Source: Atopsyche davidsoni
Taxonomy: Eukaryota > Arthropoda > Insecta > Trichoptera > Hydrobiosidae
Direction of reading: 5' to 3'
Length of the DNA stretch: 64,000 nucleotides
NCBI GenBank assembly: GCA_022113835.1
Contig: JAILWY010000001.1
Coordinates: 13,012,501-13,076,500 of the forward strand
Part shown: one piece after another, positions 11,801 to 23,300 of the stretch
Numbering within the stretch: position 1 is the first letter of the stretch
Layout of the letters: each line of letters starts with the position of its first letter
Program-made: the position numbers and the translations under genes
Notes under the pieces: model-generated
The model's input: only the letters and a program-made list of their open reading frames with translations
What the model was told of the DNA's origin: nothing
The model's database searches: none

Positions 11801-14684
11801 ATTTACTTTTTAGTTCAGCATCAATTAGATCATTGGTATCTGATGCTTTCTTAGAAGAGGAAGAGGAAGAAGATTCTTCTAATGAAAACGATTTCACTTC
11901 AGATGGTTTTTCATCTTGATTCTGAATTGCAGGAATATCATCCACATTCAATATTTCAGTAGATTCTTTATCTTTATTTTTATTAATGATTCCGACTGCT
12001 TCCCAAGCAAATGGTTTTCCCAGTAATATAATATCACTATGTGTTACATCATCTCCGTTGAAAACGATTTGATTTAGTACATCATCATATTCTAATAAAT
12101 GTAAGTTATCTTCATTTAAATTTTCACATATGAACGGACCCGAAAATGCTATTGTTAGTGTAACAAACAATTTGAGCGGCATGGATTTCGTTACCCAAAG
12201 ATACAACTGTTTAGTGTTAAGATAATACATAAGGAAACCTCGGGGATACAATTTTATTTTACTACATTCTGGAGGGCCAACATTTTCTAGTTTTAGGATT
12301 TCAGGACAGCCCACTTCAGTTATTATTCTCTTTACTTCTAAAAATATTTGATCAATATTAGCATTTGTCTTTTTAATAATAATAATTTGCTCACTGATAA
12401 AATTCTTCTTTATTTTATTGCTTTTAATATCGGATTGTAATGGTGGAAAAATCTTAATACTATTTAAGAGTTTTATTTCTTTATTAATTTTATTTCTTTC
12501 GGTGATGTCTGTAGGATTATTGTCTTTCAAAATAGATGTCCCTCCTATATTATCTTCACAACATTTGTTGATGAGATTTATTAATGTTACTAGATTTTCC
12601 GGGTGTTCAGCCTCAAATTTCCTTAACCCACAATTCCTGATTTTGTATTTTTTCATTTCATTTTGTTTTTTAGACTTCTTGAAACACACCACTCGAGCAC
12701 ATTCAACATTGTCACTCGTATTTCCTTTCTGTTTGAGTAATATTTCCGGCGGCTCTAAAGATTTTTCTGTAGATACAATTAATAGTTTTTCAGGTTTTAA
12801 ATTTAGATTAGTGGAATGACTTTCAGAAATCTTAGTGCAAGGAATATTGGGAGGTTTTTCTAATTTTCTATAATCGCTGTATGAAAACTTATATTTTGTT
12901 CCTTCAGTGAATATTCCATTGCAAAAACAATTATATAACTGATGTATCATACACCAAACTTTTAAATTGGTAATATCGGGAAGTCTAACCAAGTTAACCA
13001 TTGCAAGTGATGTAGAATCACAAAGAAAATTTTCATGGTGAAATGTAGCATCTAAATCTGATGTTATGAAATCTTCATATTTCTTGGGAACACGCAGACC
13101 TCTGCGACAAGCGCCCATCACAATTGTTTGGTCCTTGGAGTGTATAACCGTTCTTTTAAATTTTTTTTCCTCTTTTGCCAGATGTCGATTAAATTGATGT
13201 TGAAAATTTAAAACTGTAGAGTTAGATATTTCACTATTCATATCTTTGCATTTTCTTGAAATTTCAAAATTACAATCACAAGTGCATTTGAACATGCACT
13301 CTGGCTGACCGCAGTGATTTTTCAATAAAAACTGAGTGTTTAAGCTAGCGCACACGCAGCCAAGTTTGCAGTGCTCCAGGAGACACGGACTATCGTCGGA
13401 AGTGTCGTGGACATCAATGACTGTGACATCCAGCCTCTTAAGTTCTGTGAACTTTCTTTTAGCCGGTTTAGCAGATTTTTTAATTTTTTTTGGAGAAGTG
13501 GCCTCTTCCAATTTATCTCTTGGGTCAAATTTCCAAATTCGGTTTTGTATTTCACTAATGGCAACTGTTTTAAGTAAATCGGTTAAAACAGGCTTTACAG
13601 AATCTTCGATATCATTTGAACTAAAATAATTATCAAGATATGGAAGTTCAGTTTCTAAGTCAGGAATTTCGATTTGAGTACTACTCCCTGTACAAGTGAA
13701 TTTGAATTTTTCTTTCATTTCTGGATCCTTCTGCATAAGAATTCTACTCTGGTTGTTTTGATAATTCAATTTAAATGTGTATGAAGGGTTTTCCTGTTTT
13801 GGTACTGAAGAGTGATTGATGACAGAGGAGGCGAATTTAGCCCAATCTTCATCGATGTGACCTTCAGTATCGCGAACACTCTGCAAGCGGTGACACACCG
13901 CAAGCTCCAGCCTTGTTCCCACGTGAGGAAAAACTTGCAAACCTACTGCGGGCAGTTTCATCAACTCAATATTACCTAAAATATTATTTCTCGAGTTTTG
14001 AAATGTAGGTTTTAAACTCAACGGGCCAGGTTTAAATGTTACATTCAAAGATGTTAAGAGACCTTTTCTTCTTGTTAAGTTAGATTTGTTCTTTGAAGTA
14101 GATAAAACGGTTTTCAGATTAGGTTTACTTCCATCAATATATTTTTTATTAGATGAAACGTAGATTGGTTTAAATATTATTTCATCGCAATTACCGCCAA
14201 TGCTTCCGGCTAGTAAGAACTTTTTTTCATTCACAATTATGTACTGTTGTGAATACTTGAATGATTGAAAATTAAGTTTGGCCAATCCTTTTAAACTAGC
14301 TCGAGTCAATGGTGTTTTATTTTCTATAATTGTCTTAATCTCGAGTGAGTTAGTTTCTCTAAAAGGTTTCTTTCTACACTTAATTAGAAATGATTCGTTC
14401 TTGGATAATGTTTCAACGAGACTTGCGGATTGATCTTTTTCAAAGGTACTTCTGATTTTTCCAATAGTTTTCACAGGTATAGTTTTCCGATTGATATTTC
14501 TTGAAAATGTGGGATTTGCTTTTCTTACGAAGGGTTCAAGAATGACTCCTGAATTGGATTCACAATTCACAGATATTGGAGGGATAGTTATTAACATATT
14601 TTTTAAATCTTTATTTACAAGTATATCATCTAGTTCCTCAACTTTCTGATTTGTAGTGAAAATATTACTTATCGATCCTTCCAT
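8874..14684 (-). CDS. large nuclear-type protein with MGA-like cysteine-rich domain
   Basis: Three coding exons: 10648-14684 (about 95% of the protein), 10013-10136 and 8874-8969; total 4257 nt, 1418 residues. The last two are short but join in phase (..KING|LLRKCIGF.., ..HLNQNY|KYKINIPA..) and end YAIYYQC-stop at 8874-8876. Start ATG at 14682-14684 (MEGSISNIF) follows an acceptor at 14704-14705, so a non-coding exon lies upstream. A cysteine-rich block at about residues 430-480 (CKLGCVCASL, then HCGQPECMFKCTCDC) resembles the MGA_dom/DUF4801 domain of the Max-partner MGA; this match is from memory. I see no T-box and no bHLH-zipper. Other traits: basic low-complexity N-terminus, a poly-Ser run near residue 935, a globular-looking part at about 740-1140, and tandem SUMO-interaction-like motifs near 1265-1290 (DVIIL, VVEISDSEDD). 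Likely a chromatin or transcription factor; exact function unknown. Confidence 0.85.
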
Positions 14685-14703
14685 TGTGTCTTGTGTAAGT
14701 AAT

Positions 14704-16967
14704 CTGTAAAAAATTTAAAAAAATATATATATATACAAGAATTTTTTAAATAATAAGGTATTCCACAATTTTCATAAAAAATGCCTGCTTTATTTAGAAA
14801 TAATGGATATTAAATTATCAACCGTATCATCAGAAAATTTAATAAATCTACATTCAATACCATTCGTCTTTACCATATAATTCATATCGCATTCAAAAAA
14901 TATTTTAATTTTTTTACCTTAATTTTTTTAATATCAAATTTTAATACATATTTATATATATTCATTTATTTATAAAGGATGTAAATTTACATAACGCATG
15001 ATCCACTTAACTATTGACATTAGTAGAATAAAGATACCATTTATTCTTTTATAAAACACCAACAAGGTTTGATTTTATGAATCGTATTTTAATTTGAGTG
15101 AGCGCTTCTCAAATTTAAACACAACTAGTAATACAAGAAACTTGTAGATTTTTTTAACAAAAATTAGCATGTAGAACAATTATATAAATAATAATTATCT
15201 TCTAGAAATAAAGCATAGAGCTATTTTCTGTTTTTTGATCTTTTTATGTACATTAAATAATTTTAATTTTATATTGTTTTATGGTTTTCACAGTTGAATA
15301 AATAATGTAAATATTGAGAATTAGGATTATGCATGATGAAATTTTGCTGTCAATATTTTGTATATATTACAATACCACTTCTTCGTACCTGATAGTTTTG
15401 ATAAGTCATATTTTAAAATAATTAAACTTGGTAAAAAGGTAATTTTATAACATATAGATACAGATTCAATCATTTATTTTAAAAATTTTAACTTTCAGAC
15501 CTGTTTATATTTCTCTAGATATAGTACATTTTTAAGTTGTATTTTCCCAGATTCTCTTGGATAGATTTTACATTGTATCGATAAAACGTTATTATGATTA
15601 TGTAAAGTTATAATAACTTTAACTTAGTTGAAACATTTGGCAAACAGTTTTGTAACACCTCGAATGTCATATATTTACAATTATAATAATATATATAAAC
15701 TGTTTGATATGATGTTCTTTTTTTTGGAGTATGTAAATTATTTTATAAACATCTGTAGCATTTTAGGCTTCGTCAGTATAATAAAAAAATAAAATATATA
15801 TATATTTTGAAAGTGAAACTTTTTTTTATTAGCTGAGCCTCGGTGATTTTTTTTATTAGCTGAGGTGGTGGTATACATTTTATTAGCAAAAAAGTGTAAT
15901 ACTCAGTGAGAAATTTTACAGAGAGTTTTATTTTACTAATCATTACCCCTTAGTGTTTACTGACAAGAAAGACCATGGATGTTTAATTAAGTAGATGGAT
16001 TTAATAAGAAATATTATTTTACATTGTCCAAAGTTTTATTTATAAATGGTTAACCACAAACTAATTGATCGTACATATTATAAATCACTATTTTGTTGAA
16101 TAAATGAATTCAGTTAAATCAATCAATGAAGAGTCTTTTTTTAATGAAATTATGTTGATTTCAGATCTTATTTGTCTATATAGATAGCTACAAGTGTACC
16201 TAATATTAATTTAAGAATGAACTAAAATAAATATTTTCTAATCATTTACTAATTTCTTAATACGTGTGCCCACAATTAAGCTTTCAATAACTAATTGCGC
16301 AATATATCTGAGTAATTTTTGACATTTGACTAATAATGTTATGAGTCATTCATAACATTAATATTAATCAATACAGTTTTCCAATGACAAGCACTGCATA
16401 CTTTTGTGAAATATTTTATGATCACAAAAATACTTTACCAAAAAGCTTAAACATGTCCAAAACTTTCAGATTATTACAACAATAGATAAACCGTACCTAC
16501 AAATGAAATTACGTCGCTTATAAGTCAACGATCATTATATCGATGCTCGCAAATGTTATTATAGAAGATGCTATGGATAAAAATAAAACAAAAAACAACA
16601 TATTTCAATCTGAAATGATTTAAGTACGCGGGGATTTTTTTTCCACGTTTTAATGAAAAGATTCGTAGTTCATTGAAATACAAAACCAGTATAAGCAAAA
16701 ATTATAATGTAACTTTTTCACCCTGGCAACATGGTACATTATTTTATTAAGTAATAATAAATGCTATTTCTAACACAATCTGCTTAATATTTTTGATGAT
16801 ATATTCAATGGTGGAATTAAAACGTAATTTGTAATGTCATGCTAAGTTTTTTTTATTATTATTTATGGTATATATTTAATATACGTGACTAGATTTTATA
16901 GTAATTTATGAGTGGATAATAATTTCACTAGAAAAATACGTTGCAATAAATAAATTGCTCGACTTAC
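14704..16967 (-). other. first intron of the MGA-like gene
   Basis: The intron is bounded by a donor at 16966-16967 (CTG|GTAAGTC on the minus strand) and an acceptor at 14704-14705 (TTTTTTACAG|ATTAC). It is very AT-rich, with no ORF or structured repeat that I can support. Confidence 0.6.
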
Positions 16968-17110
16968 CAGAAATAATCGCACTCAATTCAACAGAATTCA
17001 CCGACGCACATGTTTGAGAAAAAGATGGCGTCCTACTGGCGAGCAGAATAGACAAGAATACGAAAACGCTTGTCTATGGCAAAATGGCGACGGCTCAGTG
17101 ACAATTAATT
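16968..17110 (-). promoter_or_regulatory. non-coding first exon and promoter of the MGA-like gene, with two YY1/Pho-type motifs
   Basis: The first exon ends with a good donor at 16968. Reading minus, the leader holds a short upstream ORF at 16988-17011 (MCVGEFC-stop). Two ATGGCG motifs in YY1/Pleiohomeotic-like context lie at 17022-17030 (AAGATGGCG) and 17081-17090 (AAAATGGCGA), the pattern typical of TATA-less promoters. DNA at 17110-17340 is more CpG-rich than its surroundings and may belong to the same promoter. The start site itself is inferred. Confidence 0.5.
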
Positions 17111-18831
17111 TTATTTCACGTATCCAAAGTTGAGGAGTAGATTCAGTGTTTATCACAATAGTTTACGTTGATAAGGAGTCGAATGAGTGAATTTAATCGA
17201 TTCAGTCGATAAAAGTGTGTTACAAACTCACGTAAACAAAAAAACAGCACGCGCGACTCGCACCACAGGTCGCATGCAGTAATCTAATGTTGCCATGCTG
17301 CGCACCATGTGGCCTCCACCGCAACCTACTTACTGAGTTACACATTTGAAAGCAACGTCAGCATTACTGCGCTAGGGTCTAAAATATTTTCAAATTTATC
17401 TTAATAATTTGGTAAATGCATCTGCCATGCACTGGTTTATGGTGAACTATATGGTGATAAAATATTGTTTATAGCAAAACAATTTTGAGTAGGCTATGGT
17501 ACAATGCATTCAAAATGCCGCTATACAATACTTATTCCTCTGGATGTATAGCTTTGTTATGTTTAATATAGTGAATGACACACCAATTCAAAAAAATGAA
17601 TATATATATTTAAAAAATAGACACTGAAGTTTCAAGTTTATAACTAAAGTTTGTTTTGTGACAGAAATGACTGCATTGTGACTTATGGCAACATTAATAT
17701 GGCCTAACATGTGGTTTGAATGTTTTCGTATGCATATTGACGTTGTAAACGTAAATCTTACCAAGTCAAACCCAAACTCATCACCCAGAGTGATGAAACT
17801 ATCGGTTCATCAAAATTTATTCAATTTACGTTCTTACATTTTAAAATATACATTGAAAAACACAAGAGATGCCTTATATTTTTAATGAATAAATGATAGA
17901 ATAAAGTGATTTACTGCTACATCTATTGAATATTTTTAACAATCGGATCGCTACAAAATATATTCTAGGGTTAAATTTGTCATGTGTGGGTAATTGTCCA
18001 TTGTTTTGATTGTTTAATTTGAACAATCAGATTTGCAAAGCGATTTTTTTTAAAATAAAAACAATAAAAAAGTAATTAGTCATTAATTTAGAGTACGAGC
18101 AGCCAGGATTCATCTTCAATATAAACGACTACCTCCAAACAGATACCATTATATTTTATTGTCTTACAGACATCCGACATTGTTTGAATGTGTAAAAGTT
18201 TGCTCAAAATAGTAACAAATTACAGCAAAATGTCACAAGTATAGGTTAGAAATTATTCTAAATCAAAAAATCAGAAGCACGAAAAAGTTTCCCTGTAAAA
18301 AGTTGTTGTAGATGTCCAGATAATTTTTATTATAGTAGTTATATCCTATGATACAATTTCACTATCACTTTCATTTTTCCAAAATTAATATCTATATTAA
18401 ATTATAATCTACAATTGACAAGGAAGGAAAAACTATATTAACAATCGCATGAAAGCCGTATGTAAAAATACCATTAAGAATGACACAGTTTCGCCGTTGA
18501 TGTTATTTTGATTATGGATGTAGATCAAAAGGCTGGCGAAATGTTTGCGTATTCGTTTATTTATATGAATTGGACAAGACAGAATAATACGTGGTTACTG
18601 GTTGAGTGCCTGCGTCTATGTGCGTTGCGTTATCGCTGGGGTTGTAGGGTTGTTGTAAAATTAGAAAGTCTCTACCTGCGGTAGGGGCGGAGCTTAACAA
18701 GTCAAATATTGTAGCGGTGTATTTGCACTGACTGCTACAACAGCAATTAACCATGTATGTTAATTTAAATATTTTACCATTTATCATCAATGCATATTTC
18801 TACTATATAGTAGATACCATTAGATTAGTAG

Positions 18832-18879
18832 ATACCATCGATCCTCTTTCATATGAAAGAGGACTCTTTCGATGGTATT
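18832..18879. repeat. short foldback with nested palindromes
   Basis: ATACCATCGA and TCGATGGTAT-type arms flank an inner palindrome TCCTCTTTCATATGAAAGAGGA-like dyad at 18842-18863. Just before it, TAGTAGATACCAT occurs twice (about 18809 and 18827). This looks like the end of a small foldback/MITE element. Confidence 0.6.
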
Positions 18880-19062
18880 AACTAAACTACTCAAAGTTTC
18901 CATTCTCTTTTCATCGTTTGCAAATCACAAGTACATTGATTTTTCTTTTAAAAATTAGATATTTATTGAATGAAAGAAGTAGTAAAAGTAGTGGTGTAGC
19001 AAAAAATAACGCTGTATGCCATTTTAAACTCAATAAAGAGCCATTCTAGATTAAAGTGCATT

Positions 19063-19420
19063 ACATATCTGAGTCATTATCATAAAAAAAATTATACACT
19101 TTGAAGCCAAATACCTCAATTTGACATTCATGCGAATTGGTTATTTTCTGCATAACGTAAGACAATTGAGAACAATAAAACCAAATACTAATCTCAGCCA
19201 ATTTATTGAAAGTCAAGTTAAATCAGGCTTACTATTAAAATTATCTTGTAAAATTCATTTTGATTTTATTAATAGTATTGAAATAGAAAGACAAGTAAAA
19301 CTGAATCACTAAGAAGTCAATTACAAGAAACAAGTATTTTAAAACACAAAATGATAATAAAAAAATAGTAAGAATGAACAGAAGGATATAACACAATAAA
19401 CATATCTGAGTCATTATCAT
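19063..19420. repeat. pair of identical 21-bp direct repeats 337 bp apart
   Basis: The same 21 bases, starting ACATATCTGAG, occur at 19063-19083 and 19400-19420. The intervening DNA has no obvious terminal inverted repeats. It could be a small duplication or a remnant insertion. Confidence 0.5.
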
Positions 19421-19846
19421 TTAATAATTATCACAATGTGGGAAACTGCATGATCACCTCCGTAATTTGCCTTCGTTGGATCGTCTAGTGTTTCTCAGTT
19501 AAGGATAAATTATAAACATTTGATGATATACATATTCCTGCAAAATAAATTATACATACTAATTCAAGGTTTCAGGCAGACTATGTTGAGAGTTTTGTAT
19601 AAAAGAACCCTTAACAAAATAAAATGGTACTCACAAGGAGTGCTCCAGAATAAAGCGCAAGCTGTCAAAAGGTATTGATAAGAAAAACAAAAGAAAATCA
19701 AAGAATTTATATCTACAGGTCTCTCAAAACTTATCAAGATCAACACATCTTGCTATATAAAATAGTCATTAAAATAATTACCAATCCAAATACCATACAT
19801 AATTTATACTGAAATTGCAAACTTATTGTTGCAAATAAAAAATGTT

Positions 19847-20287
19847 TCATGAAATATTAAAAGGATATTGTTTGTCTCGAACTTCTTGTCTTTCGTGTGA
19901 TCTGTCTCTGTAAGGCGATTTTTCCTGGAAGGACACGAAGTTTAAGCAGGATAGTAACATGAAAGTAATGTGAACAATATTTATGAAAAATATCTAAGTT
20001 AAAAATGGTTTTTTAATCTATTTACCCTTTTATGATGATGTTTTTCAAGGTGGTGGTCATCTGGATCTCCGTTTTGATGGCCTAAAAATAAATATTAATA
20101 TCATATATTATAAATTTGATTAAAATAAAATGTAAGCTTTAAAAAGAGGTAAAAAAAAAAGGTACCCTTCTGTTCCTCTCGTCGTCTTTTTTGCTCCAAA
20201 ATTGTAGCTTCATCACCTCTGTCCTGTAAACGTGTGTTAGCAAAAGATTACAATGTTATGTATTTAAAAGCAGATAGATAATATATT

Positions 20288-20319
<32 letters not shown>

Positions 20320-23300
20320 CACATCAATAATGCTGTTATTAGCACATTGCTAACAGTGTGTTTGATATTACGAGTAGAGGATTCAACAGTAAAAAAAATT
20401 GTCTTTTTACTTATGATGGTATTTGAATAAACCACTAAGGAATTGGATGCGGAGTACTCAAAATAGAAAACAATGTTGAGTATTGGACCTGGTGCTGGAG
20501 TGATAAAACCTGTGATTAGTATTAAGTGTACCCTCTTGCGTCCGAGTTTACGCTCCTTGCGCGCCTCACGCTCTTCAGGAGCACGCTGGCCTTTGCTGCG
20601 AGAAGCCTGAGCGGTTGTGCCGGGACCTGCAGTCGCACCTTTGGTTCGTGTCCGCTTCTCACTTGGAGACGACTCCCTCTCCTTGCTTGCCTGCACACAT
20701 GCACAATACCATCCTGGCGTTAATCACTGCACGTGTTCATGGCAACTTAAAGCTTTATATTCTATTTAAAATATAAATTTAGTACCAACTTGAATTTTTC
20801 AAAAACATTTTTTTTAAACAATCGACCATGTTAGTATATTATTGATTAGATTGAAGATGCAGAATACCAATGTTATTCATTTAAAAAGTGAAAATGTAAA
20901 AAGGACTTGATAGAAAGTTAATTATCCAAATAACTATTTACATTTCTAGTTATCAGGAATTTAAAAAAATTCCAACGGCCATTTCAAGTAAACAAAATTA
21001 GTTTTTGTTTTTTAATTATCTTAAAATCTATAATAAATATAGTAGTCGGTAGAATATTTTTGAAAAGGGCACAATTATTGGAGCACTGTTAATGAGCTAC
21101 AATTAATAAGGTTTTAGTAAAAAAATTATTTCGTTTAAATGTACAATACTTCAATTTACTAAAAGTTTGGATAATCAATGTTCCAGTGTATAAAGTTGTT
21201 GAAATAAATTTAAAAGAAACATTTAGTATTCTTTTGACAACTAATACAATTCAACTGAAATCAATAATATATTAACATTTTAACTTTGTTTGAAGATATA
21301 AAAACAATTCACAGTAGAAACTCGATTATTCAGCTGAAGCAGGAATAGAGAAAACTGATTATATTTCAAACAATTAACTGTACAAAACAAGCACATATCA
21401 ATCACATTTTTTGTGTGAATTTTACAAATTGAAACAATTGTATATTTCAAATAAAATACTTAAGTGATTTTTCCAGATATTAATTTTATTGGTGACCGGT
21501 TTCGCCAACCTTTCATGTTGGCATTAACCAATGTGAAAGGTTGGCGAAACCGGTCACCAATAAAATTAAACATGTGGAAAAATCACAAAGATATTTTATT
21601 TACAATATTAAAATGGAATTCCATCAAGTACTCTCCGTCAATAATATTGAATACTAAAATATAGTATTTATGTGATTTTTCCACATGTTTAATTTTATTG
21701 GTTTTGCCAACTTATTACGTTGGCATTATCAAACGAATTTTTTAGATAATGCCAATGTAACCGGTTGGCGAAACCTGTCACCAATAAAATTAAACATGTG
21801 GAAAAATCACAAAAGTATGGAATCCCACCAACTATTTTCTGTCAAAAATCTGTATAATAAGATATCTCAAAAATAGAGGTGCAGATAATTGAGTTACTAG
21901 TGCGTATATAATATTAATAAAATGTAATTATTTTCCTCAGATTTAATATACAATTTTGAATAAGCAATAAGACTTACAAAAATAATATTAGTATAACATT
22001 ATTTTTTTCACAGATTAGATCCATAGGAAAGAACAAAAAATATAATCAGAGATTGTACTCACGTGCTCAAAGTTAAAATTATTCAGAGGCAGTATGGAAG
22101 AAGATTGGGCTGATTATCCATCGCTTGGAGAGAAATGAAATCACTATTTATATCTGAGAAGCTAATGTCCGATATTCCTTGCACACACTATGACACACTT
22201 ATCTTTGATTCACGTTATTTGTATTTTCTTCCGTAGCATTCTTCTGTCATTCTACATGTCCGGCATTATGCCAGACGTTTGTCATTGTAAATTTGTTAAG
22301 GCTGGGAAGAAGGGGGGAACAATTAATGTATTGTTTACTTTTAAAAAAATGATGGATTTAGTTTAATTTTTAAATGGTTACTAGGTTTTTTAAGCTTGTT
22401 GCTATAATACGAACATTTACGTAAATTACTTGAATTATTTAAATAGTTTTCTTCTTACTATAGATTGTATATTTTCCAATTCAATTTTCATCTTTCACTA
22501 TCCAATGACATCAGTTGTGGTTGGTAGTTGTGCATGGGGTTATATTTTGATTATAATCATCTCCAATTCTTCAGGATTCATTTTCACAATTGTAGGTTAT
22601 CATTTAATCAATATTTAGTTGATCAGGTTTCCATTGATGTATCTCATTAATCCTCCTTTAATATTTCAACTTCATATTTCTTCTTTGGTGTGGCATCAGT
22701 TTTGATAAATAGCACAATAAATTATTATTCTACAAGTGTAGCTATTTTTCATAATCAATGAGACTGTATTTTAGAAGTGACATCTATATATGACCAAAAC
22801 TTATAACAATGAATTCATAGAATTTTAGATACATTGGATCTTTGCATTTGTTTGTAGGTGACTTGATTCATTGATGATTCTATTCTTCATTTATAGTTGA
22901 CATATTATTCAGCATTGTGTTACAAATTAAATTGCAGTCTTCATGAATATTTTTTTCTATTCTTGTCGAATTTTCTAGCGGTTGAGCTCTGCACATTTTA
23001 CCTAGAATCTTTCAATAGAGCTTGGTTTGATATTCTAGTTAGTAGATATTATTTTTAAATAAGCATCTTAACTTTGACAGAGTCTTGTGAAGCTGATGTT
23101 TAATTTTCTAGTAGTTTAGTTTGATTTGGGATGTTTTCAATCATATTATGGTGGTTTTGGTAAAATTTTAGTATTGCTTACTCCATTTTTGATGATCACT
23201 CTTTACAATTCATTCAGAAGTTGCATTTGATAAGCGTAATTTGATTTGATCCGATTCATAAATGATCATTCAATATAAGTCATATTTTTAAATGTCATAG

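Larger units (their letters stand above)
17111..19846. other. intergenic DNA between the MGA-like promoter and the THOC2 3' end
   Basis: AT-rich, with only short ORFs lacking protein-like character. It contains a foldback at 18832-18879, a 21-bp direct repeat at 19063-19083 and 19400-19420, and a moderately GC-rich patch at 18570-18730 of unknown nature. The THOC2 3' UTR must begin at 19846 and run left. Confidence 0.55.

Noticed and set aside
12418..12819. 133-codon plus-strand ORF
   Set aside because: Antisense shadow of the 4-kb MGA-like exon; hydrophobic Leu/Phe/Ser composition is typical of reverse-complement Lys/Asp/Glu coding sequence.
22094..22138. Short frame [18 protein letters not shown] in a THOC2 intron
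   Set aside because: It looks protein-like, but it is only 14 codons with no donor site at its end and no related exon nearby.
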